Below are positions 5,809 to 13,159 of a DNA stretch of 18,936 nt, piece after piece. Both the position numbers and the translations under genes were made by a program. The DNA lies in NCBI GenBank assembly GCA_020847555.1, contig JADLBT010000473.1:1-18936 (forward strand), given 5' to 3'. This DNA is from Gemmataceae bacterium. GTDB taxonomy: Bacteria > Planctomycetota > Planctomycetia > Gemmatales > Gemmataceae. How positions within the stretch are numbered: position 1 is the first letter of the stretch; the number at the start of each line of letters is the position of its first letter. A model generated the notes under the pieces. That model was given only the letters and a program-made list of their open reading frames with translations. It was not told where the DNA came from and ran no database searches.

Positions 5809-7914
5809 TCACTTCTTCAGGCTGCTGTCGAAGATGCCGCCGATCGTGCGCGTGAACAGGCCCGGACCCTTGTACCCGCTCAGGCTCTGGACCATCTCGA
5901 ACCCCATGATGGCGACGACGAACATGATGAGCACGCATGGCAGCATGAACAGCACCGGCATGGCGCCCCACGGGGCGGCCGGGATCAGTTTCTCCTTGAC
6001 GACGACCGATCCGACCTCCTCCTCGTACCCCTCTTCGTACCCCTCCTCGCCGAGTTCCCCTTCCAGCTGCTCGAAATCGGACGGACCCTCCTCGTCCTCC
6101 TCGGCCACGACCATCGGGCGCTTCTTGCGGCCCGGCGCCTGGACGGTCGCGGAGGCATCGTCCGCCTCGTCGTCGAGGGCGACCACCTCGCTGCCGCTCC
6201 CGTCCTCGACCGCCATTTCCTCGTCGTCGAGGTCGAGGTCGAACTCGGAGCTTTCCAGCCCGGTGTCGGCGTCCAGGGCGACCGCTTCCGACCCGGATTC
6301 CTCCTCCAGACCGGGAACGTCGAAGTCGGTCTCGAAGATATCCTTCTCGCCGGCTGGAGCCTTTGCCTGCTTCGGCGCCTGCGCCTCCAGAGGCGACAGG
6401 CCGCCAGCGTCGTCCAGCGTCAGCTCGAACTCGCTGTCCGAGTCGGACGTCAGCCTCGGCTCGTCCAGCGTCAGCTCGAACTCGCTGTCCGACTCGGCCG
6501 GGCTGGACGAGTCGGCGTCGAGGGTCAGCTCAAACTCGCTGTCCGAATCGGTCGAGCCTGCCCCGGCCGGCCGGGGAGTTCCCCCCTCGTTGAGGCTGAG
6601 GGTGAACTCGATCTCATCGCTCCCCTCGCCGCCCTGCTCCAGGGAGATGCCGCTGTCAGCGGGGTTCTCCAGCGAGATGCCGCTGGCCGGCCCGCCCCGT
6701 TTGGCCCCGGTCGGGGGGCCGCCGAGGGCGACCTCGTCCTCGGGTAGTTCGAGGCGGAACTCGTCCTCGCTGGAAGAATCCAGAGGCGACGAACTCTCGC
6801 CGACCGGGCTCAGGTCGAAATCACTGCTGCCCGGCTCCAGCGGTGAAGAACTCTGCCCGGCCGGCGTCAGCTCAAAGTCGCTGCTGCTGTCGATCTCGGA
6901 TTTCTTCTTCCGCGGCGTGGCCGGCAGGTTCACGTCGGCGTCGGACAGCTCGAAAGGCGAGATCGCCGGTAACACGGGGTTCGACGGCCGGGGGCGCACC
7001 TTGGCCTGGGGCGAGCGGGACGCCTCGTGGTGGCGGATCTCCTCGTCGAGATTGATCTCCTCGGTCGGCAGCCCCTGGTCGCTTGCCGGCGGAGCCTTCG
7101 CCTGGCGCTCCAGTCGGACGTCGCTATCGGCGGACGAGCGCGGCGGCTCGGCACCCAGGCCGAGCGACTCGTCGCCGGCGCCGACGATGCGCACGTCGCT
7201 GTCGCTCTCCATCGGAACCAGGCGGGCGCCGCTGTCCACCGATGCCGGCGGGTGCAGGCCGCTCTTGCGCCCGACATCGAGTTTGGAACTGGTCTTGTTC
7301 TTGGGGAGATCGACCTTGGAGGCTGGCCGGCCGCGCGGCGGGGGCGAGTCCGGACCCGTCCCGGCACGGCCGCGCGGGCGCTGCTTGACCTGCCCGGGGG
7401 GCGGCGCCTCGTCCACGATCTTCGAGTCGCTGTCCGTCGGGATTTGCAGCTGCATGTCGCTGCCCTCGGCGATCAGCCGGACATCGCTGTCGCTGCCCGG
7501 CCTGGGCGCGGGCGAGCGCGGGCCGTCCTTGTACCGTCGGCTGGACGGCGGCTGGTTGCGCTTGCTGCTGCCGGGGAGTTCGATGGAGAAATCCTCGTGG
7601 CCGACGCCGATGTCGTCGCCGGCATCGAGGGAGAAGTCGAACACCTCGGCCTCGCGGCTCTTCGGCGCGCCGGGGCTGCGCGGGGCGGGCGAGTCGGCCG
7701 GCCTGGGGACGGGAGCCTCGCCGAGGGCGAGTTCCGGGTCGCTGGTCATGCCGCGACGGCGGGCCAGCTCCTGGATGTCCTTGGCGCGGAAGCGCCAGGT
7801 GCCGCGGTCCTGGAAGGAGCGCAGCTCGCCCCGGCGGGCCATTTGCTTGAGTTCTTCCTGCGAGATATTTACGATCCGGGCGGCCTCGTCCAGCGTGAAG
7901 TAGTCTTGTGCCAT
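5809..7914 (-). CDS. Excisionase-type HTH protein with acidic repeat region and C-terminal membrane anchor
   Basis: 701 residues from ATG 7914, with no strong SD. Residues of about 5-55 (YFTLDEAARIVNISQEELKQ, then GELRSFQDRGTWRFRAKDIQ) form a MerR/excisionase-like winged HTH (HTH_17 type), which usually binds DNA. Residues of about 60-640 are predicted disordered and rich in Ser, Asp, Glu and Pro, with short repeated motifs: SDSEFELTLD three times, SDSDV-type four times, SSSDFELTPAG/SSDFDLSPVG in tandem, SGISLE twice and SGSE.VALD twice. The end has an EEGYEEGYEEE run, then one hydrophobic helix (MPVLFMLPCVLIMFVVAIMGF) and a short basic tail. The predicted arrangement is a DNA-binding head on a long flexible acidic tether fixed to the membrane. 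It follows the two-component pair after 235 nt. I know no experimentally characterised member. The HTH could instead bind protein. Confidence 0.8.
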   Translation of the reverse strand: MAQDYFTLDEAARIVNISQEELKQMARRGELRSFQDRGTWRFRAKDIQELARRRGMTSDPELALGEAPVPRPADSPAPRSPGAPKSREAEVFDFSLDAGDDIGVGHEDFSIELPGSSKRNQPPSSRRYKDGPRSPAPRPGSDSDVRLIAEGSDMQLQIPTDSDSKIVDEAPPPGQVKQRPRGRAGTGPDSPPPRGRPASKVDLPKNKTSSKLDVGRKSGLHPPASVDSGARLVPMESDSDVRIVGAGDESLGLGAEPPRSSADSDVRLERQAKAPPASDQGLPTEEINLDEEIRHHEASRSPQAKVRPRPSNPVLPAISPFELSDADVNLPATPRKKKSEIDSSSDFELTPAGQSSSPLEPGSSDFDLSPVGESSSPLDSSSEDEFRLELPEDEVALGGPPTGAKRGGPASGISLENPADSGISLEQGGEGSDEIEFTLSLNEGGTPRPAGAGSTDSDSEFELTLDADSSSPAESDSEFELTLDEPRLTSDSDSEFELTLDDAGGLSPLEAQAPKQAKAPAGEKDIFETDFDVPGLEEESGSEAVALDADTGLESSEFDLDLDDEEMAVEDGSGSEVVALDDEADDASATVQAPGRKKRPMVVAEEDEEGPSDFEQLEGELGEEGYEEGYEEEVGSVVVKEKLIPAAPWGAMPVLFMLPCVLIMFVVAIMGFEMVQSLSGYKGPGLFTRTIGGIFDSSLKK
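6410..6551 (-). repeat. In-frame tandem minisatellite encoding SDSEFELTLD
   Basis: Three copies of a unit of about 37 nt at 6410-6446, 6461-6497 and 6515-6551, spaced 51 and 54 nt (17 and 18 codons). Units 1 and 2 differ at one base; unit 3 has diverged at about seven. Spacing in whole codons keeps the frame, so the number of copies can change without breaking the protein. Confidence 0.75.
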
Positions 7915-8015
7915 GGCTCGCGCTCGTGTCCCCGCCCGCCCGCGTCCGGATGCGCTTCGAGGGGGAAAGATAGGATAGTGGGGGAACAGGACGGCCCGGC
8001 CCCTTCACCCCATAC

Positions 8016-8045
8016 ATTTTATCAGTATCGATTCTAAACCCGCAA
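8016..8045 (-). promoter_or_regulatory. Candidate promoter for the HTH/acidic gene
   Basis: On the minus strand TTGCGG (8040-8045) and TAAAAT (8016-8021) are 18 nt apart, in an AT-rich patch that stands out in this GC-rich sequence. It would give a leader of about 95 nt before ATG 7914. It lies downstream of palindrome IR3 in the direction of transcription, which would make the gene independent of the two-component operon. Sequence resemblance only. Confidence 0.35.
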
Positions 8046-8068
8046 TCCTTGAATGCAAGTCTTCGCTT

Positions 8069-8137
8069 CGGTCCGAGTCCCAGGCGTCAGCGCGGGACAG
8101 GACACACCTTCCGCGCTGACGCCTGGGACTCGGACCG
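8069..8137. repeat. Perfect palindrome IR3 (27-bp arms)
   Basis: 8069-8095 is the exact reverse complement of 8111-8137, with a 15-nt loop. The arm contains CCGAGTCCCAGGCGTCAGCG, close to the IR1 core. It starts 12 nt after the response regulator stop (8150). It is a strong RNA hairpin with no T tract. Being placed directly behind a minus-strand gene matches IR1, IR2, IR4 and IR5. Confidence 0.9.
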
Positions 8138-8149
8138 CGCCGGAAACGA

Positions 8150-9601
8150 TCAGCTGTCCGAGTTCCCGGCGGCGGGGTCCGGGGGACGGTGGGCGTCTGT
8201 CAGGTGGTACAGGGCGAGTTTCTTGCGTACCGTCGCCCGGTTGAGCCCGAGCCACTGCGCTGCCACCCAGCGGTTGCCGGTCACGCGCCGCATTACCTCG
8301 TCGAACAGGGCGGGCTCGACACTGTGCAGCAACTCCGCGTAGAGTTCGGCTGGCGGGCCACTCTTCGGGCCGCGAAGGCGGTCAAGTACCCAGGCACGCA
8401 CCGCGCTCGCCAGTTGCTCGGCGGGCGTGGCCGGCCCCAGGTTGGGGTTGAACGTCGGGAAATGCTCCGGCAACAGCGGGCCGCCGCGCGCCACGATAAC
8501 GGCGTGCTCCAGCGCGTTGCGCAATTCGCGCACATTCCCTAGCCACGGCAGATTCGTCACAAACGTCGCCGTCTCGGGCCGCAGGGGCAGGGCGTGCGGT
8601 TCAAAGCGGCGCAGGAAGTGTTCGCACAGGGGCAGGATGTCTTCGCGCCGCTCGCGCAGCGGCGGCAGGTGGATCTGAAACACGTTGAGCCGAAAGAACA
8701 GATCGTGCCGGAAGGCGCCCTCGGCGACGCGCCGCTCCAGATCCTGGTGGGTGGCGGCCAGAACGCGGACGTTCAGCTGCTGCGGCTGGTTACCGCCGAC
8801 CGGCAGCACCTCGTTGTGCTCCAGCACCCGCAGCAGCTTGACCTGGACCGGCGGCGGGATGTCGGCCAGCTCGTCCAGGAAGATGGTGCCGCCGTCGGCG
8901 AGGCTGAGCAAACCCGGGCGGTTCTGGGCGGCCCCGGTGAAGGCACCGCGGACGTGGCCGAACAGCTCGCTCTCGACCAGGCTCGGGTTGAGAGCGGCGA
9001 CGTGGACCGGCAGGAACGGCCGGTCGCGGCGCGGGCTGTAGCGGTGGACGGCGCGGGCGACGAGTTCCTTGCCGGTCCCGCTCTCGCCGGTGATGAGCAC
9101 GCACGAGTCGCGCGGCGCCACCAGGGCGATGCGCTTGAAGATCGTCTGCATGGCCGGACTGCGGCCGACGATCTCCTCCGGCGGTTCAGCCGCGTTGCCG
9201 TTCTCCTGCGGCCCCGCCCGGGCCGCGTCCCGGGCCAGGGCACGCCGCTGCAGCGCACGCCCGACCACTTCCAGCGCCTGGTCGAGGTCGAACGGCTTGG
9301 CGAGGTAATCGAACGCCCCGCCCTGAACGGCGCTGACGGCGGTGCCGAGGTTGCCGAACGCGGTCACGACCACGACCGGGGCATCGTCGGTGAGCTGACG
9401 CAGCCGCCCCAGCGCCGACAGCCCGTCGAGGCCAGGGAGGCGCACGTCGAGCACGACCGCGTCGCAGTCGTGGCGGGCCGCCAGCTGGAACGCCTCCTCG
9501 GCGGACGAGGCGACCGTGACCCGGTGCCCCTCGCGCGTCAGCGCCCGCTGCAGCGCCCAGCAGACCGCCTCCTCATCATCCACAATCAGGATATGGCTCA
9601 C
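8150..9601 (-). CDS. NtrC-family sigma54-dependent response regulator
   Basis: 483 residues. The receiver domain (1-120) has the acidic pair DD at 8-9, phospho-acceptor D52 in VVLDVRLPG, T80 and K102. The AAA+ domain (about 143-370) has Walker A GESGTGKE (172-179), the sigma54-contact loop GAFTGA (219-224), Walker B GGTIFLDE (237-244) and the FRLNVFQIHLPPLRER arginine-finger region. A Fis-type HTH lies at the C-terminus (TGNRWVAAQWLGLNRATVRK). All motifs for phosphorylation-controlled activation of sigma54 promoters are present; the usual PWPGNVREL reads PWLGNVREL. ATG 9601 overlaps the kinase stop in ATGA, so the two are translationally coupled. Signal and regulon are unknown; exact NtrC, ZraR or AtoC orthology cannot be assigned. 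Confidence 0.95.
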   Translation of the reverse strand: MSHILIVDDEEAVCWALQRALTREGHRVTVASSAEEAFQLAARHDCDAVVLDVRLPGLDGLSALGRLRQLTDDAPVVVVTAFGNLGTAVSAVQGGAFDYLAKPFDLDQALEVVGRALQRRALARDAARAGPQENGNAAEPPEEIVGRSPAMQTIFKRIALVAPRDSCVLITGESGTGKELVARAVHRYSPRRDRPFLPVHVAALNPSLVESELFGHVRGAFTGAAQNRPGLLSLADGGTIFLDELADIPPPVQVKLLRVLEHNEVLPVGGNQPQQLNVRVLAATHQDLERRVAEGAFRHDLFFRLNVFQIHLPPLRERREDILPLCEHFLRRFEPHALPLRPETATFVTNLPWLGNVRELRNALEHAVIVARGGPLLPEHFPTFNPNLGPATPAEQLASAVRAWVLDRLRGPKSGPPAELYAELLHSVEPALFDEVMRRVTGNRWVAAQWLGLNRATVRKKLALYHLTDAHRPPDPAAGNSDS

Positions 9602-11043
9602 GCGCTATCCTCCTCTGACGACCCCGGAAGCCCGGACGCCGGGCGGGGCCGCTGTCCCGCGCTGGCGCACCGGGCCGGCGCAACGGGCAGAACAATCTCG
9701 AAACACGTCGGCCCCTCGTCCCGGTGCCAGCGCAGGGTGCCGCCGTGGGCCTCGGCGACCTGGCGCGCGACGGCGAGCCCCAGGCCGACGCCCTCCGGCT
9801 TGCCGGTCACGAACGGCTCGAACAGCCGCTCCGCCACCGCCTGTGACGGCCCCGCGCCGGAGTCGAGCACCTCGATCACCGCCTTCTCGCCGGCGCCCTC
9901 CCGCAGGCGAACCTCGACCCACCCACCCGGGCCGGCCGCCTCCAGGGCATTGGTGACGACGTTCAGCAGCAGGTGCCCTAACTGGCCTGCGTCGCCCAGG
10001 ACCGTCAGCCCGGCCGCGCCGGCGTCCTCCGGCAGCCGCCAGCGCAGCTCGATACGGGCGTGGCGGGCCTGTGGGCGGAGCAGGTCCAGCGTCTCGTCGA
10101 TCGCGGCCGCCGGCGCGCACGGCTCGCGGCGCAGGTTGGTGCTGCGTCCGAGATCGAGGAACCGCTTCAGGTGCATCTCGACCAGGACGAGCTGCCGCAG
10201 AGCGACCGCGAGCGCCTCCCCGTCGGCCTGGCCGTCGCACTCGCGCGCGTGGACCTGCACCGCCAGGCGTGCCCCGGTGACGCCGTTACGCAGCTGGTGG
10301 GCCAGCCCGCCGCTGACCTGGCCGAGCAGTCGCAGCCGCTCGGTTCGCCGCACCGTCTCCTCGTACTGGGCGAGGCGCTGGGCCATCTCGTTGACGGACC
10401 GCCCAAGGTCGCGCAGCTCGTCGTTTCTGCCCGGGAGGGGCATTGGCGAGAAGTCTCCGGCGGCGATCAGGCGCGTGCGCCGCTCCAGTTCCTGGACGCG
10501 CCGGCTGAGGCGCCGGCCGACCGCGACCGGGAGGAAGATGGACGCGGCCCCGGCGAAGGTGCCGAGGATGAGCGGCGGCCGCACCGCCTCCCAGAGCGCG
10601 TCGTGCCAGAGCGATTCAGGGTAGAAGATGTAGAGGATGGCGCCGTCGTTCGGGCGGTGCTGGAGCCGGACGCCGGCGCAGCGGTACGCCGTCCCACCGA
10701 CGACCGCGCGGGCGTCGAGACGGAGCAGCTGACCGTGTTCGCCGTCGGCGGGGGGCGGCAGGTTCGCGACGGGCGCGTCCAGCGTGGTGACCGGCGGGCG
10801 GCCGGGGTGGAGCAGCAGGTAGTCGGCGCGCGAGAAACCCTTGATGTCCCGCAGGACTTTCTCGGGCAGCGGATAGGTGGCCTGGTTGACGGTACGGACG
10901 ACGTCTCGCAGCTGGGTTTCGAGCTGGCGCCGCGCCTGGTCGGCCGACGCAAGCGCCGCCCACGTGCTCATCCCGACCACGCCGAGCGGAAGGGTCAGCA
11001 GGGGGATGAGCAGTTGATAGCGAATGCTCCAGCGGATGCGCAC
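9598..11043 (-). CDS. Membrane sensor histidine kinase, partner of the NtrC-type regulator
   Basis: 481 residues from a GTG start with a weak SD. TM1 at about residues 9-31 and TM2 at about 155-176 enclose an extracytoplasmic sensor of about 120 residues, followed by HAMP (about 177-230). The dimerisation/phosphorylation helix carries GGLAHQLRNGVTGARL with H249. The ATPase domain has the N-box NVVTNALEAA (361-370), G1 DSGAG (394-398) and G2 GVGLGL (418-423). The residue after the phospho-histidine is Q rather than the usual E/D, and the usual NP after R is NG; E/D at this place normally helps catalysis and N/T/Q supports phosphatase activity in other families, so activity may be shifted. It autophosphorylates and feeds the downstream regulator. 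The last 25 residues are low complexity. Confidence 0.93.
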   Translation of the reverse strand: MRIRWSIRYQLLIPLLTLPLGVVGMSTWAALASADQARRQLETQLRDVVRTVNQATYPLPEKVLRDIKGFSRADYLLLHPGRPPVTTLDAPVANLPPPADGEHGQLLRLDARAVVGGTAYRCAGVRLQHRPNDGAILYIFYPESLWHDALWEAVRPPLILGTFAGAASIFLPVAVGRRLSRRVQELERRTRLIAAGDFSPMPLPGRNDELRDLGRSVNEMAQRLAQYEETVRRTERLRLLGQVSGGLAHQLRNGVTGARLAVQVHARECDGQADGEALAVALRQLVLVEMHLKRFLDLGRSTNLRREPCAPAAAIDETLDLLRPQARHARIELRWRLPEDAGAAGLTVLGDAGQLGHLLLNVVTNALEAAGPGGWVEVRLREGAGEKAVIEVLDSGAGPSQAVAERLFEPFVTGKPEGVGLGLAVARQVAEAHGGTLRWHRDEGPTCFEIVLPVAPARCASAGQRPRPASGLPGSSEEDSA

Positions 11044-11396
11044 GGCGGGTGCCCGAGGGGGACGGGGCGACTCTGCTACTCAGGGTAGCCGGCGCCGCAG
11101 TTCCGCACAAGGCGCCTGCCGTGTGCATGTTCCGGCGCTGGCGCTCCGGGCGGGTCGGGCTGGTGTGAGTCGCGCCAGCGAATTGGGCGAGGGGAATTTT
11201 TCTTCGGACTTTGGCAGGGATTCGGCCGATTCTAGTTGTGCCGGATGCGGCGCCCCTGCCATCGACAGGGGAGCGTTGCGTCGGGCTGACTGTGGCGCCG
11301 CGAACCGCGCCGCGGCCCAGGGTCGGGCCGGCGGGGGAACAGGGTCCGTGCGGCGGTTCGCCACAGCTTCGAGGCCAACCTGTCAAAGGAGTCGCG
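11044..11396. other. Divergent intergenic region between kinase and first small secreted protein
   Basis: 353 nt with no gene I can support. It must hold the promoters of the kinase-regulator operon (-) and the small exported protein (+). An AT-rich patch at about 11195-11240 (TTTTTCTT, TTGGCA at 11211-11216, TCTAGT at 11232-11237) is the best promoter candidate for the plus strand, but the TTGGCA to TCTAGT spacing is only 15 nt. No long palindrome is present here, unlike the gaps behind the minus-strand genes. Confidence 0.4.
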
Positions 11397-11849
11397 ATGA
11401 AAGGGTTCACCAAGAAGGTCCTCTGCGCCGTCCTCTGCCTGTGCCTGACCGGCCAGTCGGTCTTCGCATGGGGGGGCCACTGGCACTATGGCGGGTATCA
11501 GCCGTGGTGGAACATCTTCGCCAAGCGCAACAAGTGCCTGACGTGTGAAGAGGAACGCCTGCAGCGCTTCTGGCACGACTACTACGACGCGCTGTCGCGC
11601 TACTACAAGGCTCTCGACCGGATCGACTGGGTGGCCTACTACAAGAACCACGGCTACCAGATCAATGCGGCGGCGTGCGGCGGTATGGGCGGTTACGGCC
11701 CGTGCGGCGGAGCCCAGCGCATTCAATTCGCCCCGGTGTTCGTCAGCCCGACGATGAGCTGGGCCGTCCCGAACGGGTGCCTGAGCGGTCCGCCGTCCGG
11801 CCCGCCAGGTGGCCCGGCGTGCGGCCCCGCCGGTTGCATGCCGCACTAA
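11397..11849 (+). CDS. Small exported protein of unknown function, Cys/Tyr/Trp-rich
   Basis: 150 residues. ATG 11397 has AAAGGAG 5 nt upstream, and the frame's earlier ATG at 11211 has no support. A clean signal peptide (KKVLCAVLCLCLTGQSVFA) is followed by an aromatic segment (WGGHWHYGGYQPWW), KCLTCEEERLQRFWHDYYDAL, SRYYKALDRIDWVAYYKNHG, and a Gly/Pro/Cys-rich tail (GGMGGYGPCGG, GPPSGPPGGPACGPAGCMPH). About six cysteines remain in the mature part, so disulfides or metal binding are possible. I do not recognise a family. It is followed by a terminator-like hairpin and then by a second small exported protein with the same translation-start block. Envelope or surface protein is the only supported inference. 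Confidence 0.85.
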   Translation: MKGFTKKVLCAVLCLCLTGQSVFAWGGHWHYGGYQPWWNIFAKRNKCLTCEEERLQRFWHDYYDALSRYYKALDRIDWVAYYKNHGYQINAAACGGMGGYGPCGGAQRIQFAPVFVSPTMSWAVPNGCLSGPPSGPPGGPACGPAGCMPH

Positions 11850-11912
11850 GCGGCGTGAGGGGTAGGCCGGTCCGCCCGGCCCCGGCCCCGCAAGGACGCG
11901 GACCGGCCCTCG

Positions 11913-11976
11913 GCCCGCCGGGCGAGGCAGGGCGGCCCTTCCAGGGTCGCCAGCCTCACCCGGCGGGCTTGCGTTT
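11913..11976 (+). terminator. Intrinsic-type terminator after the first small exported protein
   Basis: 11913-11928 pairs with 11953-11968 at 15 of 16 positions. The interior can extend the stem (GGCGGCCC with GGGTCGCC). The stem is followed by TTGCGTTTTAT. Position 64 nt after the stop at 11849 fits a rho-independent terminator, so the two small genes are probably separate units. Confidence 0.6.
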
Positions 11977-12151
11977 TATCGTCACTTCCGGTGCCCCGGG
12001 CGCCACACATTCTGTCCCACCCATTCCGCGGCTTTTTCCCACGATCGTGGCTCCTGGCGGGCGCGTTCGCGCCGGCTCATGGGGTAGGCTTCCGCGGAGA
12101 GGCGTGCGTCGCCTCCCGCACCGAGGAACCGCCTTCCCGAAAGGAGTCGCG

Positions 12152-12592
12152 ATGAGAGGAGCCCCGCTCTGGCTGAGCGCGCTGGTGTGTGTCGGCCTGC
12201 TTGCCCCCCCGGCCCTGGCGCAGGCCCGCTATCCGCAGTGGCGCCCCGTTCCGCCGCAGTATCCGCCGCCCATGCCGCATCTGGCCGTGCCCGACGCGAC
12301 CGGACCCGGGTACTACACCTGGTGTCCGGACGGCACCTACCAGGGGCCGCACTACTACCTCCGTCCCGCCTTCGAGCCGTTCCAGGGGTTCCGCCCACAG
12401 TTCAACAACGGCGTCCCGGTCGCCCCGCTGCTGGGAGGAGCGGGAGGGGGAGGAGCGGGAGGGGGAACGCCGCCGGTTAGGCCGGTGTTTCCCACCCACC
12501 CGTACGCGCGGAGCCCGCGCGACTTCTTCATGTGGACGGAAGCCCAGCAGGAGTTGCACACGCGCGAACGGCTGCCGCGGTTCGTGCCGTGA
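12152..12592 (+). CDS. Small exported Pro/Tyr-rich protein of unknown function
   Basis: 146 residues from ATG 12152, with AAAGGAG 5 nt upstream. The signal peptide (LWLSALVCVGLLAPPALAQA) leads to a Pro-rich stretch (RPVPPQYPPPMPHL), then an aromatic core (GPGYYTWCPDGTYQGPHYYL), a Gly linker (GGAGGGGAGGG) encoded by GGAGGG repeats, and a conserved-looking end (RSPRDFFMWTEAQQELHTRE). There is one cysteine in the mature protein. I recognise no characterised domain; proteins of this make-up are common as exported planctomycete hypotheticals. The 302 nt before it hold a terminator-like hairpin for the previous gene and no other gene. It converges on the thioesterase gene across a perfect hairpin. 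Confidence 0.85.
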   Translation: MRGAPLWLSALVCVGLLAPPALAQARYPQWRPVPPQYPPPMPHLAVPDATGPGYYTWCPDGTYQGPHYYLRPAFEPFQGFRPQFNNGVPVAPLLGGAGGGGAGGGTPPVRPVFPTHPYARSPRDFFMWTEAQQELHTRERLPRFVP

Positions 12593-12607
12593 CGGAAGCA
12601 CCTAACC

Positions 12608-12648
12608 CCCCCAGCCCCCCTTCCCTGCGAGGGAAGGGGGGCTGGGGG
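12608..12648. terminator. Perfect 19-bp hairpin between convergent genes
   Basis: 12608-12626 is the exact reverse complement of 12630-12648, with a GCG loop. It lies 15 nt after the small protein stop (12592) and 16 nt after the thioesterase stop (12665), so it can end transcription from both sides. No T tract on either side. The C-rich/G-rich arms with a CTTCCCT tip look like a dispersed repeat rather than a unique terminator. Confidence 0.7.
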
Positions 12649-12664
12649 AGGGGGCTTCGCGCCT

Positions 12665-13159
12665 CTACCCGGCTGTCGGCGGCTCGGCGCGACCAACGGT
12701 AGCTTCCAGCTCCGCAATCCGGCGTCGTAGCTCGTCGGGGACAGGAACCTTCCGCTCCTCCCCGTGGTGATAGGTCACGACCGTCCCCTGGCCCTCCGTC
12801 GCCAGCACCCGGCGCGTGTGACTGACGATGTGGTGCTCCAGGGTGAAGCGGTCCTCGCCGACAGACGCCACGCGCGCCCCAACGGAGATAGTGTCGGGGT
12901 AGTTCAGCGGTCGGCGGAACCGCGCGTGCGTGGCCGACAGGATCGGCCCGACGCCGGTCGCCCGTTCGTACTCGAACCAGTCCAGCCGCCGGAAGTATTC
13001 GAGCCGGGCGCTCTCGAAGTAGCGGAAGTAGACAACGTTGTTGACGTGGCGGTACGAGTCCATCTCGCCCCACTGCACCGGGAGCTGGATCACCACCGGA
13101 AACCCGACCAGCAGTTCCTCGACCACAGTTGTCCCCCCCGAGGCTGTCGGCGGCTTCAC
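12665..13159 (-). CDS. Hotdog-fold acyl-CoA thioesterase (4HBT/YbgC-FadM type)
   Basis: 164 residues. The hotdog signature is VQWGEMDSYRHVNNVVYFRYFESAR, present here as VQWGEMD then HVNNVVYFRYFE; D34 is the likely catalytic acid of the 4HBT family and HVNN/YFRYFE are typical. A typical second half follows (ATHARFRRPLNYPDTI, VLATEGQGTVVTY). The enzyme would hydrolyse acyl-CoA thioesters in the cytoplasm; the acyl chain is not predictable. The GTG at 13159 forms a 4-nt GTGA overlap with the stop of the upstream nucleotidyltransferase-HD gene, which supports this start and translational coupling. The domain itself starts near residue 19, so GTG 13126 is an alternative. Confidence 0.85.
   Translation of the reverse strand: MKPPTASGGTTVVEELLVGFPVVIQLPVQWGEMDSYRHVNNVVYFRYFESARLEYFRRLDWFEYERATGVGPILSATHARFRRPLNYPDTISVGARVASVGEDRFTLEHHIVSHTRRVLATEGQGTVVTYHHGEERKVPVPDELRRRIAELEATVGRAEPPTAG

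Noticed and set aside
4804..7903. Plus-strand open frames of 647 and 709 codons opposite the TPR and HTH/acidic genes
   Set aside because: No domain, no ribosome site, and the Ser/Leu/Arg composition is the complement of the acidic repeat gene; the minus-strand products have signal peptide, TPR, HTH and TM features.
8594..11088. Plus-strand open frames opposite the two-component genes
   Set aside because: The minus strand encodes complete, motif-perfect kinase and regulator proteins, leaving these as shadows.
11212..11228. Possible sigma54 promoter (TGGCA then GGCC) ahead of the first small exported protein
   Set aside because: The GG to GC spacing is off by one from the -24/-12 rule and the -12 half does not fit TTGC, so I do not call it, though it would be attractive next to the sigma54 activator.
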